Part shown: positions 14,854-22,710 of the stretch, one piece after another
Numbering within the stretch: position 1 is the stretch's first letter
Layout of the letters: each line of letters opens with the position of its first letter
Program-made: the position numbers and the translations under genes
Notes under the pieces: model-generated
Databases searched by the model: none
Told to the model about the DNA's origin: nothing
The model's input: the letters and a program-made list of their open reading frames with translations, nothing else
DNA from: Paenibacillus sp. FSL K6-1330
Lineage (GTDB): Bacteria > Bacillota > Bacilli > Paenibacillales > Paenibacillaceae
Direction: 5' to 3'
NCBI RefSeq assembly: GCF_037976825.1
Contig: NZ_CP150269.1
Coordinates: 2,431,501 to 2,495,500 of the forward strand
DNA: 64,000 nt

Positions 14854-15450
14854 GTGAATAAGAGCGAGGAAGTGGAGTATTGCAACCTGGAGCTCCGGTT
14901 TGATCGCCGGCATATCCAGGACCTAATCAAGGAATTGATCCAGGAAGGATATTCGCTTTATTGGAGCGAGAATGATACGCAGTTTGTCATTTCAATCCGA
15001 ACAGGTCGCAAGCTGGTAAAGCTGCGGTTTCAACGAACAGGAAGCGGTTTTAAACTAGTAGGCGATTATATGATCCGTGATCCCAAACTCGCGGAATGGA
15101 TGGAGAAATTGATCGAAAATACCCGTGGCCATGCTGTCGTGAAACGTTTCAAGGACCGGCAAATATTGATCGAGAATATTTTGTTCGGTGAGGTCATAAG
15201 GCTTGTGGAAATATCCGGTTACCGGCAGCGGGTGCTGTTTCAGAAGGGGACGCCGATGACGGAGCAGGAAATGCTGCGGTTGTTTGAATCGGATGTAGGG
15301 GAACAGCGATTGCTGCTGTCCAGACTGGAAACCGACGATGAGCTTGAGAAGCTCCATGCGGCACTGCAAGAGGGGAACGAAGACAAAATTTTGGCTTGCA
15401 AGCAAAGACTCCGTGAGCTTTCCTTGGAGCTGATGAGGCTGGAGTGGTAA
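14854..15450 (+). CDS. hypothetical protein (198 residues)
   Basis: Starts at GTG 14854 with GGAGGAGG about ten bases before. The product begins MNKSEEVEYCNLELRFDR, with a compact alpha/beta region (SLYWSENDTQFVISIRTG) to about residue 70. A helical, strongly charged C-terminal half (LLLSRLETDDELEKLHAALQ) probably forms a coiled coil. No catalytic motif, signal peptide or membrane segment. I do not recognise the family. It is alone, followed by a modest terminator and then gnd, whose promoter lies after the terminator. Confidence 0.7.
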   Translation: MNKSEEVEYCNLELRFDRRHIQDLIKELIQEGYSLYWSENDTQFVISIRTGRKLVKLRFQRTGSGFKLVGDYMIRDPKLAEWMEKLIENTRGHAVVKRFKDRQILIENILFGEVIRLVEISGYRQRVLFQKGTPMTEQEMLRLFESDVGEQRLLLSRLETDDELEKLHAALQEGNEDKILACKQRLRELSLELMRLEW

Positions 15451-15485
15451 CTACTTCTATCCGGATACAAGTTTAAAGCACGAAC

Positions 15486-15513
15486 AACACTCCGAAACAG
15501 AAGGGGTGTTTTC
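15486..15513 (+). terminator. modest terminator before gnd
   Basis: Stem AACACTCC (15486-15493) / GGGGTGTT (15503-15510), then TTTC. Confidence 0.5.
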
Positions 15514-15545
15514 GCGCGTGTTCTGATTTTGTGACAGGGGTTCAC

Positions 15546-15574
15546 TTGTCAAATGAAAAACGTTAATATAAGAT
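15546..15574 (+). promoter_or_regulatory. promoter of gnd
   Basis: TTGTCA (15546-15551), 17-base spacer, TAAGAT (15569-15574). The implied start of transcription (~15581) excludes the longer gnd reading that begins at 15553. Confidence 0.55.
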
Positions 15575-15642
15575 TATTGCAAATCATCTCGGATAGGGAT
15601 GGGTTGTTTAAAAATATATTGGAGCAAAGGATGGAGAACCAG

Positions 15643-17052
15643 ATGTCAAAACAACAAATCGGTGTGATTGGCCTTGCTGTAATGGGAAAAAACCTGGCCC
15701 TGAACATCGAAAGCAAAGGCTTCACCGTTTCTGTATATAACCGCTCTCCGCAAAAAACGGAAGACATGCTGAAGGAAACCGAAGGCAAGCAAGTGAAGGG
15801 GACATTCTCGATCGAAGAATTCGTGGACTCCCTTGAGACACCTCGTAAAATCCTGATCATGGTACAAGCCGGACAAGCTACCGATGCTACGATTGAACAG
15901 CTGATTCCACATTTGGACAAAGGCGATATCATCATTGATGGCGGTAACGCATATTTCCCTGATACACAGCGTCGCAGCAAAGAACTGGCTGAAAAAGGCT
16001 TTAACTTTATCGGTGCTGGGGTTTCCGGCGGCGAAGAAGGCGCATTGAAAGGCCCATCGATCATGCCTGGCGGACAAGAAAGTGCTTACAAGCTGGTTGA
16101 GCCTATTTTGACAGCCATTTCCGCTAAAGTTAACGAAGAGCCTTGCTGTACATATATCGGACCAGACGGTGCTGGCCATTATGTAAAAATGGTTCACAAC
16201 GGTATCGAGTATGGCGATATGCAGCTTATTTGCGAAGCTTACCAATTGCTGAAGGACGTACTTGGCCTTGATGCGAAGGATCTGCACGGAATCTTCACAG
16301 AGTGGAACCAAGGTGAACTCGATAGTTACCTGATCGAGATTACGGCTGACATTTTCTCCAAATATGACGAAGAAACCGGCAAGCCGATGGTGGACGTGAT
16401 TCTGGATACGGCGGGTCAAAAAGGAACAGGTAAATGGACAAGCCAAAGCTCCCTGGATCTGGGTGTGCCGCTGTCCATGATCACCGAATCCGTATTCTCC
16501 CGTTTCCTGTCCGCGATGAAAGAAGAGCGTGTGGCAGCAAGCAAAATCCTGAATGGTCCTAAAGCAGCTGCATTTGACGGCGACAAAGCCGAGTTCATTG
16601 AAAATGTGCGCAAAGCGCTGTTTGCAAGCAAAATCGTATCCTACGCTCAAGGCTTTGCACAGCTTCGCGTGGCATCCGATGAGTACGGCTGGAACCTGCA
16701 ATACGGCAACCTCGCTAAAATTTGGCGCGGCGGCTGCATTATCCGTTCCCGTTTCTTGCAGAACATCACGGATGCATATGAGAACAATCCTGAGCTGAAG
16801 AACCTGCTGCTGGATCCGTTCTTTACCAATATTATTGAATCCTATCAAGATGCATGGCGTAAGGTTGTTGCTTCCGCAGTATCCTTGGGCATCCCGGTTC
16901 CTGGGTTCTCCAGCGCGCTTGCATACTACGATAGCTATCGCACCGCAAACCTGCCAGCGAACCTGCTGCAGGCTCAGCGTGACTACTTTGGAGCTCACAC
17001 GTTTAAACGTGTGGACAAAGAAGGAACCTTCCACTATAACTGGATGGATTAA
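15643..17052 (+). CDS. gndA: 6-phosphogluconate dehydrogenase, decarboxylating
   Basis: 469 residues, the usual length. It oxidises 6-phosphogluconate to ribulose-5-phosphate with NADP+ and CO2 release (oxidative pentose phosphate pathway). Motifs: dinucleotide fold [16 protein letters not shown] at the N-terminus, [10 protein letters not shown] (NADP specificity region), [30 protein letters not shown] (6PGDH signature), [13 protein letters not shown] (catalytic Lys/Asn) and [19 protein letters not shown] 15643 has GGAG six bases upstream and gives the Bacillus GndA-like [10 protein letters not shown] start; ATG 15631 is possible. Its 3' end forms the first unit of an imperfect ~50-base tandem repeat. 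Confidence 0.95.
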   Translation: MSKQQIGVIGLAVMGKNLALNIESKGFTVSVYNRSPQKTEDMLKETEGKQVKGTFSIEEFVDSLETPRKILIMVQAGQATDATIEQLIPHLDKGDIIIDGGNAYFPDTQRRSKELAEKGFNFIGAGVSGGEEGALKGPSIMPGGQESAYKLVEPILTAISAKVNEEPCCTYIGPDGAGHYVKMVHNGIEYGDMQLICEAYQLLKDVLGLDAKDLHGIFTEWNQGELDSYLIEITADIFSKYDEETGKPMVDVILDTAGQKGTGKWTSQSSLDLGVPLSMITESVFSRFLSAMKEERVAASKILNGPKAAAFDGDKAEFIENVRKALFASKIVSYAQGFAQLRVASDEYGWNLQYGNLAKIWRGGCIIRSRFLQNITDAYENNPELKNLLLDPFFTNIIESYQDAWRKVVASAVSLGIPVPGFSSALAYYDSYRTANLPANLLQAQRDYFGAHTFKRVDKEGTFHYNWMD

Positions 17053-17186
17053 TTCTGCTCTATCTATGGCAGCATGAATACCATCCTCCCTGGATGAATT
17101 AATCCTGCTCTTTTACGGGAGTGTGAATGCCATTCCCCCTGGATGGATCAATTTCACTCTCGGATGTAGGATGAATTCCGTTCGTC
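17040..17186. repeat. three imperfect ~50-base tandem repeats over the end of gnd
   Basis: Units begin at 17040, 17090 and 17139, each with CTGGATGRAT or CTGGATGGAT followed by a T/C-rich CTGCTCT-like segment, GTGAATNCCAT and CCTCC/CCCCC. Unit 1 includes the gnd stop codon; units 2-3 form the 3' end of the converging gene at 17099. Confidence 0.6.
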
Positions 17187-17536
17187 GGAGGAGAAGCCGG
17201 AGATTCAACCATGCGGGCTTGAGAAGGGGAGTGCGCCTCCGCCAGCTCAGGGAGTCCGTGCATGGCTTCTAAAAGACAGGTGCGGATGTCGTGGTTCTTC
17301 GTATGGATGTGGTTTCCGCTTCCGAGCAAGAGAAGCGCGGCTTCGCAATAACTGTTGTAATTTTGCAGCAAACGTGGCTTTGAAAGATCCAGCAGTGCAG
17401 GATCCTTCAGAGCCACTTTTTTTTGGACAAAATGAAGCACCCAGGTCACATCTTCGCGGCATAGCGGGTAGGATGGGTCGAGGATCCGGCGGATGCGCTT
17501 GGCAGCGGAAGAGAGGCCAGTTGGACGAAAAGACAT
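17099..17536 (-). CDS. hypothetical protein (145 residues) with low-complexity tail
   Basis: ATG 17536 (MSFRPTGLSSAAKRIRRIL) follows AAAGGAG by eleven bases; a GTG four codons earlier touches the binding site. Residues 1-95 look like a folded helical domain (YPLCREDVTWVLHFVQKKVA, then LLQNYNSYCEAALLLLGSG). From about 100 on, the sequence is a Pro/Ser/Glu-rich tail encoded partly by the tandem repeat shared with the end of gnd, so the C-terminus may have been extended by that repeat. No family recognised. It converges on gnd without a clear terminator between them. Confidence 0.6.
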   Translation of the reverse strand: MSFRPTGLSSAAKRIRRILDPSYPLCREDVTWVLHFVQKKVALKDPALLDLSKPRLLQNYNSYCEAALLLLGSGNHIHTKNHDIRTCLLEAMHGLPELAEAHSPSQARMVESPASPPTNGIHPTSESEIDPSRGNGIHTPVKEQD

Positions 17537-17652
17537 AATGGATTTCACTCCTTTCTTCTAATCTTGTATTCTTGTAATTAGTATATGACAATAGGGAACC
17601 AGATAGACTCGATAAAATTGGAGCATTACTTGGGGTTACTCACGTAACAGCA

Positions 17653-17679
17653 ACCTAACAGTAATTTAGAGAGTTAGGT
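17653..17679. promoter_or_regulatory. inverted repeat upstream of aroK
   Basis: ACCTAAC (17653-17659) / GTTAGGT (17673-17679), 13-base spacer, just upstream of the aroK promoter. It could be an operator or a weak hairpin. Confidence 0.35.
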
Positions 17680-17682
17680 CCA

Positions 17683-17712
17683 TTGTCGAAAGATTTGGGG
17701 CTGTGGTATGAT
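17683..17712 (+). promoter_or_regulatory. promoter of aroK
   Basis: TTGTCG (17683-17688), 18-base spacer, TATGAT (17707-17712). Confidence 0.55.
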
Positions 17713-17753
17713 ATGAGCAACCTTTACAGTGAAGCAGCAAATGGGGTGTCAAA

Positions 17754-18266
17754 TTGGATAAGATAGGTAAGAACATTATTCTGATCGGGATGATGGGCAC
17801 GGGCAAGTCAACCGTAGGGCGTCTTCTGGCAGAAACGCTCGGCTACACCCTGATCGATCTGGATGGGGAAATTGAGAGGATGGAAGGCAGAACGATTTCC
17901 GAGATGTTTGAAGCGGATGGAGAGCCGTATTTTCGTGAGGCTGAATCTGTCGCACTGCGCACGGTATTGCAACGGAAAGGCATTGTTGTAGCGTCCGGCG
18001 GAGGGGCTGTGCTTCGTTCCGAGAATTGTGACCAGATGAAACGTGATGGCTGGGTCGTCGCTCTAACAGCGGATGCTGCTAGCATCGTCGAACGGGTACG
18101 GGGTGATGCCAATCGGCCGCTGCTTGCGGGTGATGTCGAAGAAAGAGTTCGGCGTATCCTGGATGAACGAAAGGACAAATACCTGTTTGCGGATGTCATA
18201 GTGGATACGGTTGGCCGATCTGCAGGGGAAGTGGCGACTGACATTTTAACGCATTACCGCGGCTAA
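17754..18266 (+). CDS. aroK: shikimate kinase
   Basis: 170 residues; phosphorylates shikimate at the 3-OH with ATP, the step just before EPSP synthase, which is encoded 0.6 kb downstream. Walker A GMMGTGKST (about 12-20), shikimate-binding Asp in IDLDGEIE, Arg in EPYFREAES, SGGGAV (Walker B-like Gly loop at about 80-86), LID Arg in ANRPLL, then VERVRRILDERKDKY. TTG start at 17754 with GGGGTG six bases upstream; no better in-frame ATG exists before the Walker motif. Full-length and intact. Confidence 0.93.
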   Translation: MDKIGKNIILIGMMGTGKSTVGRLLAETLGYTLIDLDGEIERMEGRTISEMFEADGEPYFREAESVALRTVLQRKGIVVASGGGAVLRSENCDQMKRDGWVVALTADAASIVERVRGDANRPLLAGDVEERVRRILDERKDKYLFADVIVDTVGRSAGEVATDILTHYRG

Positions 18267-18351
18267 GATGGTCAGCGAACGGGTTTGGCGTGATGATTTT
18301 GAATCAGTCTCTATGGGTGAATCTGGGGATCGCATTCGGATTGGAATAAGC

Positions 18352-18388
18352 AAAAAAAGGCGGGGATAACGATCATCCCTCACCTTTC
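18352..18388 (-). terminator. terminator of the rhodanese gene
   Basis: Minus strand GAGGGAT-GATCGTT-ATCCCCGCC followed by TTTTTTTG. Confidence 0.6.
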
Positions 18389-18397
18389 ATAGCTGGT

Positions 18398-18709
18398 TTA
18401 TTCTTCATCGTCATGCCACTGAAGCATGCCGCCCTTCATATTGATTATATTAGTCAAGCCTTGGTGATTCAAAAATTCGCATACGTGTTGACTGCGTCCG
18501 CCGCTGCGGCAGATGAAGACAACCTCTTGATCGCGTGGAATTTCGTCCAGGCGATTCGGGATCTCGCCCATCGGAATATGCTTGGCACCGCTGATCATGC
18601 CGGCGGCAACTTCCTCATCCTCCCGGACATCAATCATGTATACATTTTCGCCGTTTTGAAGCCGGCTTCTAAGCTCCGTTGTTTCCATTTGAGGGATCGG
18701 TTTCATCAT
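18398..18709 (-). CDS. rhodanese-like sulfurtransferase (single domain)
   Basis: 103 residues. Single rhodanese domain: YMIDVREDEEVAAGMISGAKH (CH2A-like motif), IPMGEIPNRLDEI, then the active loop CRSGGRS with catalytic Cys at about residue 68, and FLNHQGLTNIINMKGGM at the end. Such cytoplasmic proteins carry persulfide sulfur in thiol and sulfide metabolism. AGAGG lies six bases before the ATG pair at 18709/18706. It stands alone on the minus strand between aroK and aroA. Confidence 0.92.
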   Translation of the reverse strand: MMKPIPQMETTELRSRLQNGENVYMIDVREDEEVAAGMISGAKHIPMGEIPNRLDEIPRDQEVVFICRSGGRSQHVCEFLNHQGLTNIINMKGGMLQWHDDEE

Positions 18710-18873
18710 ATAGACCTCTTTTCTGATAATAAATGATTAAGATCGTAACGATCTGTATTTCCAGTTCACATGAACTATGATAACCAAGCGGTTCTTTCCC
18801 TGTCAATTTATCCTAAGGGAGATTTCAAGGTTGGTTTATCGTAACATAATATATACAAGGAGAGATACATACG

Positions 18874-20166
18874 ATGGATGTAATCGTCAAGCCTACGCCT
18901 ATACTAAACGGAGAGATTGGAGCGTTATCCTCCAAGAACTATACAACCCGTTACCTGCTGGTGGCTGCACTTGCGGAAGGAACAAGCACGATCTATTACC
19001 CAGCTCATAGCGAGGATAGCGATGCCATGAGACGCTGTATCCGGGATCTCGGAGCCGTGATCGAGGAGGACGAGGAGAAGGCGGTTATTACGGGCTTTGG
19101 CAAATCGCCCCGGGATGTGAAGGAGCTGAATGTCGGTAATGCCGGTGCTGTATTGCGTTTCCTGATGGGCGTTACGGCATTATCTAAAGAGGTTACTTTC
19201 GTCAATACCTATCCGGATTCACTGGGCAAACGTCCTCACGATGATCTCATTGAGACGCTTGGTCAATTGGGTGTGGAAGTGGAGCATAACGAAGGCAAAC
19301 TGCCGATCACGATTCGTGGCGGTCAACCTAAGGGCGGAAAGCTCACTGTTTCTGGCGAAGTGAGTTCGCAGTACTTAAGCGCACTGCTGTTCTTAACGCC
19401 ACTGCTTGCTGAAGACAGCGAGATTACCGTTACCGGAGATTTGAAATCCAAGGTCGTTATCGGTCAGACCCTGGAAGTGCTGGAGCAGGCGGGCATTACC
19501 ATTCACGCAGCGGATGATTATACATTCTTCCGGGTTCCTGGCGGTCAATCCTATGAAGCGAAGACCTATACGGTTCAAGGTGATTATCCGGGCTCTGCTG
19601 CTGTCCTGGCGGCGGCTGCGGTTACGCAGTCGGATGTAACCATCCGCAATCTGTCAGAGGACAGCAAGCAGGGAGAGCGGGCCATTATTGACGTCCTCCG
19701 GATGATGGAGGTTCCGCTCACACACGAGAACGGAAATGTCCATGTACAGGGCAATCGTACCCTGAAAGCATTGGAATTTGACGGAGATGCAGCGACGGAT
19801 GCGGTGCTTGCTATGGTAGCGGCAGCTGTGTTTGCGGAAGGGACCTCCCGATTCTACAATGTGGAGAATCTCCGCTATAAGGAATGCGACCGGATTACGG
19901 ATTATTTGAACGAATTGCGGAAAGCCGGAGCCAACGTTGAGGAACGCCAGGCAGAGATCATCGTTCACGGCCGTCCTGAAGGCGTCGAAGGTGGCGTTGA
20001 GATCAATGCCCATTATGATCATCGGGTGATCATGGCTCTGACGGTGGTCGGGCTTCGCGCACATCAGCCGATCCGGATTAAGGACGCGCATCATGTGGCC
20101 AAGTCGTACCCGCAATATTTTGATCACATGAAGGCGCTTGGAGCCAACGTGGAATGGGTAAAATAA
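18874..20166 (+). CDS. aroA: EPSP synthase, divergent, altered at glyphosate-site positions
   Basis: 430 residues; adds the enolpyruvyl group of PEP to shikimate-3-phosphate. The two-domain layout and catalytic residues are present: K21 and R26 in SSKNYTTRY (E. coli K22/R27), SSQYLSALL, Asp in ATDAVLAM, RYKECDRI (E. coli K340/E341), YDHRVIMAL and DAHHVAKSYPQYF (K411). The glyphosate loop, normally GNAGTAMRPL, reads GNAGAVLRFL: the TIPS positions T97 and P101 are Ala92 and Phe96, and S23 is replaced by Asn. This marks a divergent branch that may tolerate glyphosate (inference). ATG 18874 with AAGGAGAG upstream. The pathway partner aroK lies just before. Confidence 0.9.
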   Translation: MDVIVKPTPILNGEIGALSSKNYTTRYLLVAALAEGTSTIYYPAHSEDSDAMRRCIRDLGAVIEEDEEKAVITGFGKSPRDVKELNVGNAGAVLRFLMGVTALSKEVTFVNTYPDSLGKRPHDDLIETLGQLGVEVEHNEGKLPITIRGGQPKGGKLTVSGEVSSQYLSALLFLTPLLAEDSEITVTGDLKSKVVIGQTLEVLEQAGITIHAADDYTFFRVPGGQSYEAKTYTVQGDYPGSAAVLAAAAVTQSDVTIRNLSEDSKQGERAIIDVLRMMEVPLTHENGNVHVQGNRTLKALEFDGDAATDAVLAMVAAAVFAEGTSRFYNVENLRYKECDRITDYLNELRKAGANVEERQAEIIVHGRPEGVEGGVEINAHYDHRVIMALTVVGLRAHQPIRIKDAHHVAKSYPQYFDHMKALGANVEWVK

Positions 20167-20217
20167 AGAAATAGCCAAGCAGCTCGTCTATTACGAATGG
20201 AGAGGTGGTCATGAAGC

Positions 20218-20640
20218 ATGGCATTTGAAAATCCTACGCGTGAAGAAATCGCGGATATTTTGCGAAACGCAGGCAATATTGCTGTTGTCGGTCTGTCTGA
20301 TCGGCCGGATCGTACATCCCATATGGTTTCTGCTGCGATGCAAAAGCGCGGGTACCGGATTATCCCGGTTAACCCTGGTGCAACAGAAATACTCGGGGAG
20401 AAAAGTTATCCATCCCTGAAGGACATTCCGGAGCCGATCCATATCGTTAATGTATTTAGACGCAGTGAATACTGTGCCGATGTGGCGCGGGAAGCTGCCG
20501 AGATTGGCGCCAAGGTGCTCTGGTTGCAGCAGGGAATTATCAGTGAAGAGGCGGCGGCCATCGCGGAGAAGAGCGACATGATCGCCATCATGGACCGCTG
20601 CATTAAGGTGGAGGATTCCATCGCTTTGGGCGGGCGTTAA
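20218..20640 (+). CDS. CoA-binding protein (YccU family)
   Basis: 140 residues with a Rossmann-like CoA-binding domain: NIAVVGLSDRPDRTSHMVS near the N-terminus, GYRIIPVNPG, then ILGEKSYPSLKDIPEPIHIV, VLWLQQGI and a C-terminal DRCIKVED. The domain matches the single-domain YccU/YneT group related to the N-terminal part of acyl-CoA synthetases. Function is not established. ATG 20218, GAGGTGG about nine bases upstream. It follows aroA by 51 bases with no terminator between, so it may be co-transcribed with aroA. A promoter for the PTS operon lies 130 bases downstream. Confidence 0.88.
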   Translation: MAFENPTREEIADILRNAGNIAVVGLSDRPDRTSHMVSAAMQKRGYRIIPVNPGATEILGEKSYPSLKDIPEPIHIVNVFRRSEYCADVAREAAEIGAKVLWLQQGIISEEAAAIAEKSDMIAIMDRCIKVEDSIALGGR

Positions 20641-20773
20641 GGTTTAAATGGTGAATTGGAAGTATGGGCAAGCCTTATGTTGAAGCAGCCATGGCAGACT
20701 GGACACGATCCGTCTTGCCGAGGTATTGCTTGTGAGGCTTGCTTTTCTTTGTGGCATTTGCCCTGATTTCTTT

Positions 20774-20802
20774 TTGACAAAAACAGGCGCAGCGCTTACC
20801 AT
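20774..20802 (+). promoter_or_regulatory. promoter of the PTS operon
   Basis: TTGACA (20774-20779), 17-base spacer, TACCAT (20797-20802). The leader is under 25 bases, leaving no room for a GlcT-type antiterminator, so control by antitermination is unlikely. Confidence 0.55.
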
Positions 20803-20826
20803 CAAGGATAGAAAGGAGGGCTCGCC

Positions 20827-22710
20827 TTGAATTGGTTGGGATCATTACAACAGCTGGGCAGAGCAGTTATGCTCCCTACAATGGCGCTTCCAGCGGCAGC
20901 TCTCCTGCTTAGCGTGGGAAGTCTGCCATGGTCGGCGTGGGGCTTCGGAACCTTGGGCGAGATTGCTCAGGCTGCGGGGCACGGCGTGTTTTATTACATG
21001 CCGTATTTATTTGCCATTGGTGTCGCGTGGGGACTTTCGAATCAGGGAGGACCCGCAGGGCTTGCCGCTCTGGCTGGCATGTTCATCTATGATCAGGTTA
21101 TATCCCGTCTGGGAGACGGGAGTGTACAGCCCTCGACTTTGATTGGTATTATTTTTGGGGTAATGTCCGGTTACGTTTACAACCGGTTCAAACATATTAA
21201 GCTTCCCGAAGCGATACAGTTTTTTGGAGGCTCCCGATTTGTACTTTTATTCATGGGACTGTTCTCCACGATATTTGCATGGGTCATGCTGGGGATGGCC
21301 CCCATTGTACAGCGCGGATTAGATGTTTTTTATGATCTGACCGTACATATGGGGGCGTTCGGATTATTCCTTTACGGAATTTTGTACAGGGTGCTGACGG
21401 CATTCGGTCTGCATCACTTGTTGAATAACGTGTATTGGTTTCAGTTGGGATCGTACGAGACGGAAGACGGAACCGTCGTTCAAGGGGATCTGCCCAGATT
21501 CTTTGCGGGTGATCCAACAGCAGGCGACTTCATGGCCGGGTTATTCCCGATTATGATGTTTGCTCTGCCGGCGATTGCATTTGCCATTATTCAAGAAGCA
21601 CGTGAAGATTTGAAGCCAAAGGTAAAAAAAACGTTTATGCGGTCCGCGCTTGTCTGTTTTTTGACCGGGGTATCGGAGCAGATTGAATTCGCGTTTTTAT
21701 TTGCGTCTCCTTATCTGTATGTGCTCCACGCCTTGATGGCCGGGTTCGCGATGGTGCTTACCTATGCATTTGATATTCATCACGGGTTCTCGTACTCGGC
21801 GGGATTTATCGATTACGTACTCAATTTTCACTTGTCCAAGAATGCCTGGATCATCATACCGATCGGGGCCGTATACGGCATCGTTTACTATTTTCTGTTC
21901 CGTTGGGCCATTCGCACCTTTGAAATCCCGACACCGGGGCGTGAAGAAGGTTCGGCGCTGGAAGGCCGGGCAGGAGACATTCCCTATCAGGCACCGCTTA
22001 TTCTGGAGGCGCTTGGGGGAAAAGACAACATCGTTCAGGTTCAATCCTGCATGACGCGTCTTCGATTAACCGTATATAATGACCGCCAGATTGATTCTGA
22101 TGCACTTAAATTGCTCGGTTCAGCTGGTATCATCAAGCTGGGCGGCGGTAACGTTCAGGTGGTGTTCGGGACGTATTCCGAGCTCATCCGCGAAGAGATA
22201 AATAAGCTGATGCAGCAGGATTTGCCGCGCGTTCTGTTCAGCGCGCCCGTACAGGGACGCATGCTTCCTATTGACGAAGTGCCGGATGATATTTTTGCCG
22301 CCAAGCTTGTCGGTAACGGCGTGGCGTTCATTCCGGAAAAAGGAGAACTTGTATCTCCGGTATACGGCACCGTGATGCATGTCTATCCGACGATGCATGC
22401 CATTGGCATTTCAACGCCGGATGGACTCGAGGTATTGATTCATATCGGGATCGATACCTCTCAACTGAAAGGGCCGTTTTCAGCTGTGGTAAGCGAAGGG
22501 GATACCGTTGAGCCGGGGCAATTGCTGGTCAAGTTCGATCTGGCTTATTTAAAGACACATGCCGCATCACTGGCCACACCTATGGTGATCACGAATCCCG
22601 ATAAAGTAAGATCTTGGAGCTTTGCTCCATTCAAGTCCGTTAAGAGAGGACAGTCATCTGTCATGTCCGTCGTATTAAATGAGAGTAATGCTGGGGGTAG
22701 AGAATCATGA
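20827..22710 (+). CDS. nagE: PTS EIICBA, N-acetylglucosamine/glucose family
   Basis: 627-residue sugar permease of the PTS Glc-GlcNAc family. EIIC membrane domain at about 1-370 with FGLHHLLNNVYWFQLG and GDLPRFFAGDPTAGDFMAG, wording closest to GlcNAc (NagE/NagP) permeases; EIIB at about 385-465 with phosphorylated Cys in QSCMTRLRLTV; EIIA at about 480-610 with active His in LEVLIHIGIDT. All three domains look complete. TTG start at 20827 with AAGGAGGG upstream. It overlaps the enzyme I gene by four bases (ATGA). Unlike Bacillus ptsGHI, no ptsH lies between. Sugar specificity (GlcNAc versus glucose) is inferred. Confidence 0.88.
   Translation: MNWLGSLQQLGRAVMLPTMALPAAALLLSVGSLPWSAWGFGTLGEIAQAAGHGVFYYMPYLFAIGVAWGLSNQGGPAGLAALAGMFIYDQVISRLGDGSVQPSTLIGIIFGVMSGYVYNRFKHIKLPEAIQFFGGSRFVLLFMGLFSTIFAWVMLGMAPIVQRGLDVFYDLTVHMGAFGLFLYGILYRVLTAFGLHHLLNNVYWFQLGSYETEDGTVVQGDLPRFFAGDPTAGDFMAGLFPIMMFALPAIAFAIIQEAREDLKPKVKKTFMRSALVCFLTGVSEQIEFAFLFASPYLYVLHALMAGFAMVLTYAFDIHHGFSYSAGFIDYVLNFHLSKNAWIIIPIGAVYGIVYYFLFRWAIRTFEIPTPGREEGSALEGRAGDIPYQAPLILEALGGKDNIVQVQSCMTRLRLTVYNDRQIDSDALKLLGSAGIIKLGGGNVQVVFGTYSELIREEINKLMQQDLPRVLFSAPVQGRMLPIDEVPDDIFAAKLVGNGVAFIPEKGELVSPVYGTVMHVYPTMHAIGISTPDGLEVLIHIGIDTSQLKGPFSAVVSEGDTVEPGQLLVKFDLAYLKTHAASLATPMVITNPDKVRSWSFAPFKSVKRGQSSVMSVVLNESNAGGRES

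Noticed and set aside
15646..17034. 462-residue minus-strand ORF opposite gnd
   Set aside because: It mirrors gnd codon structure, has no binding site, and its product looks like antisense noise.
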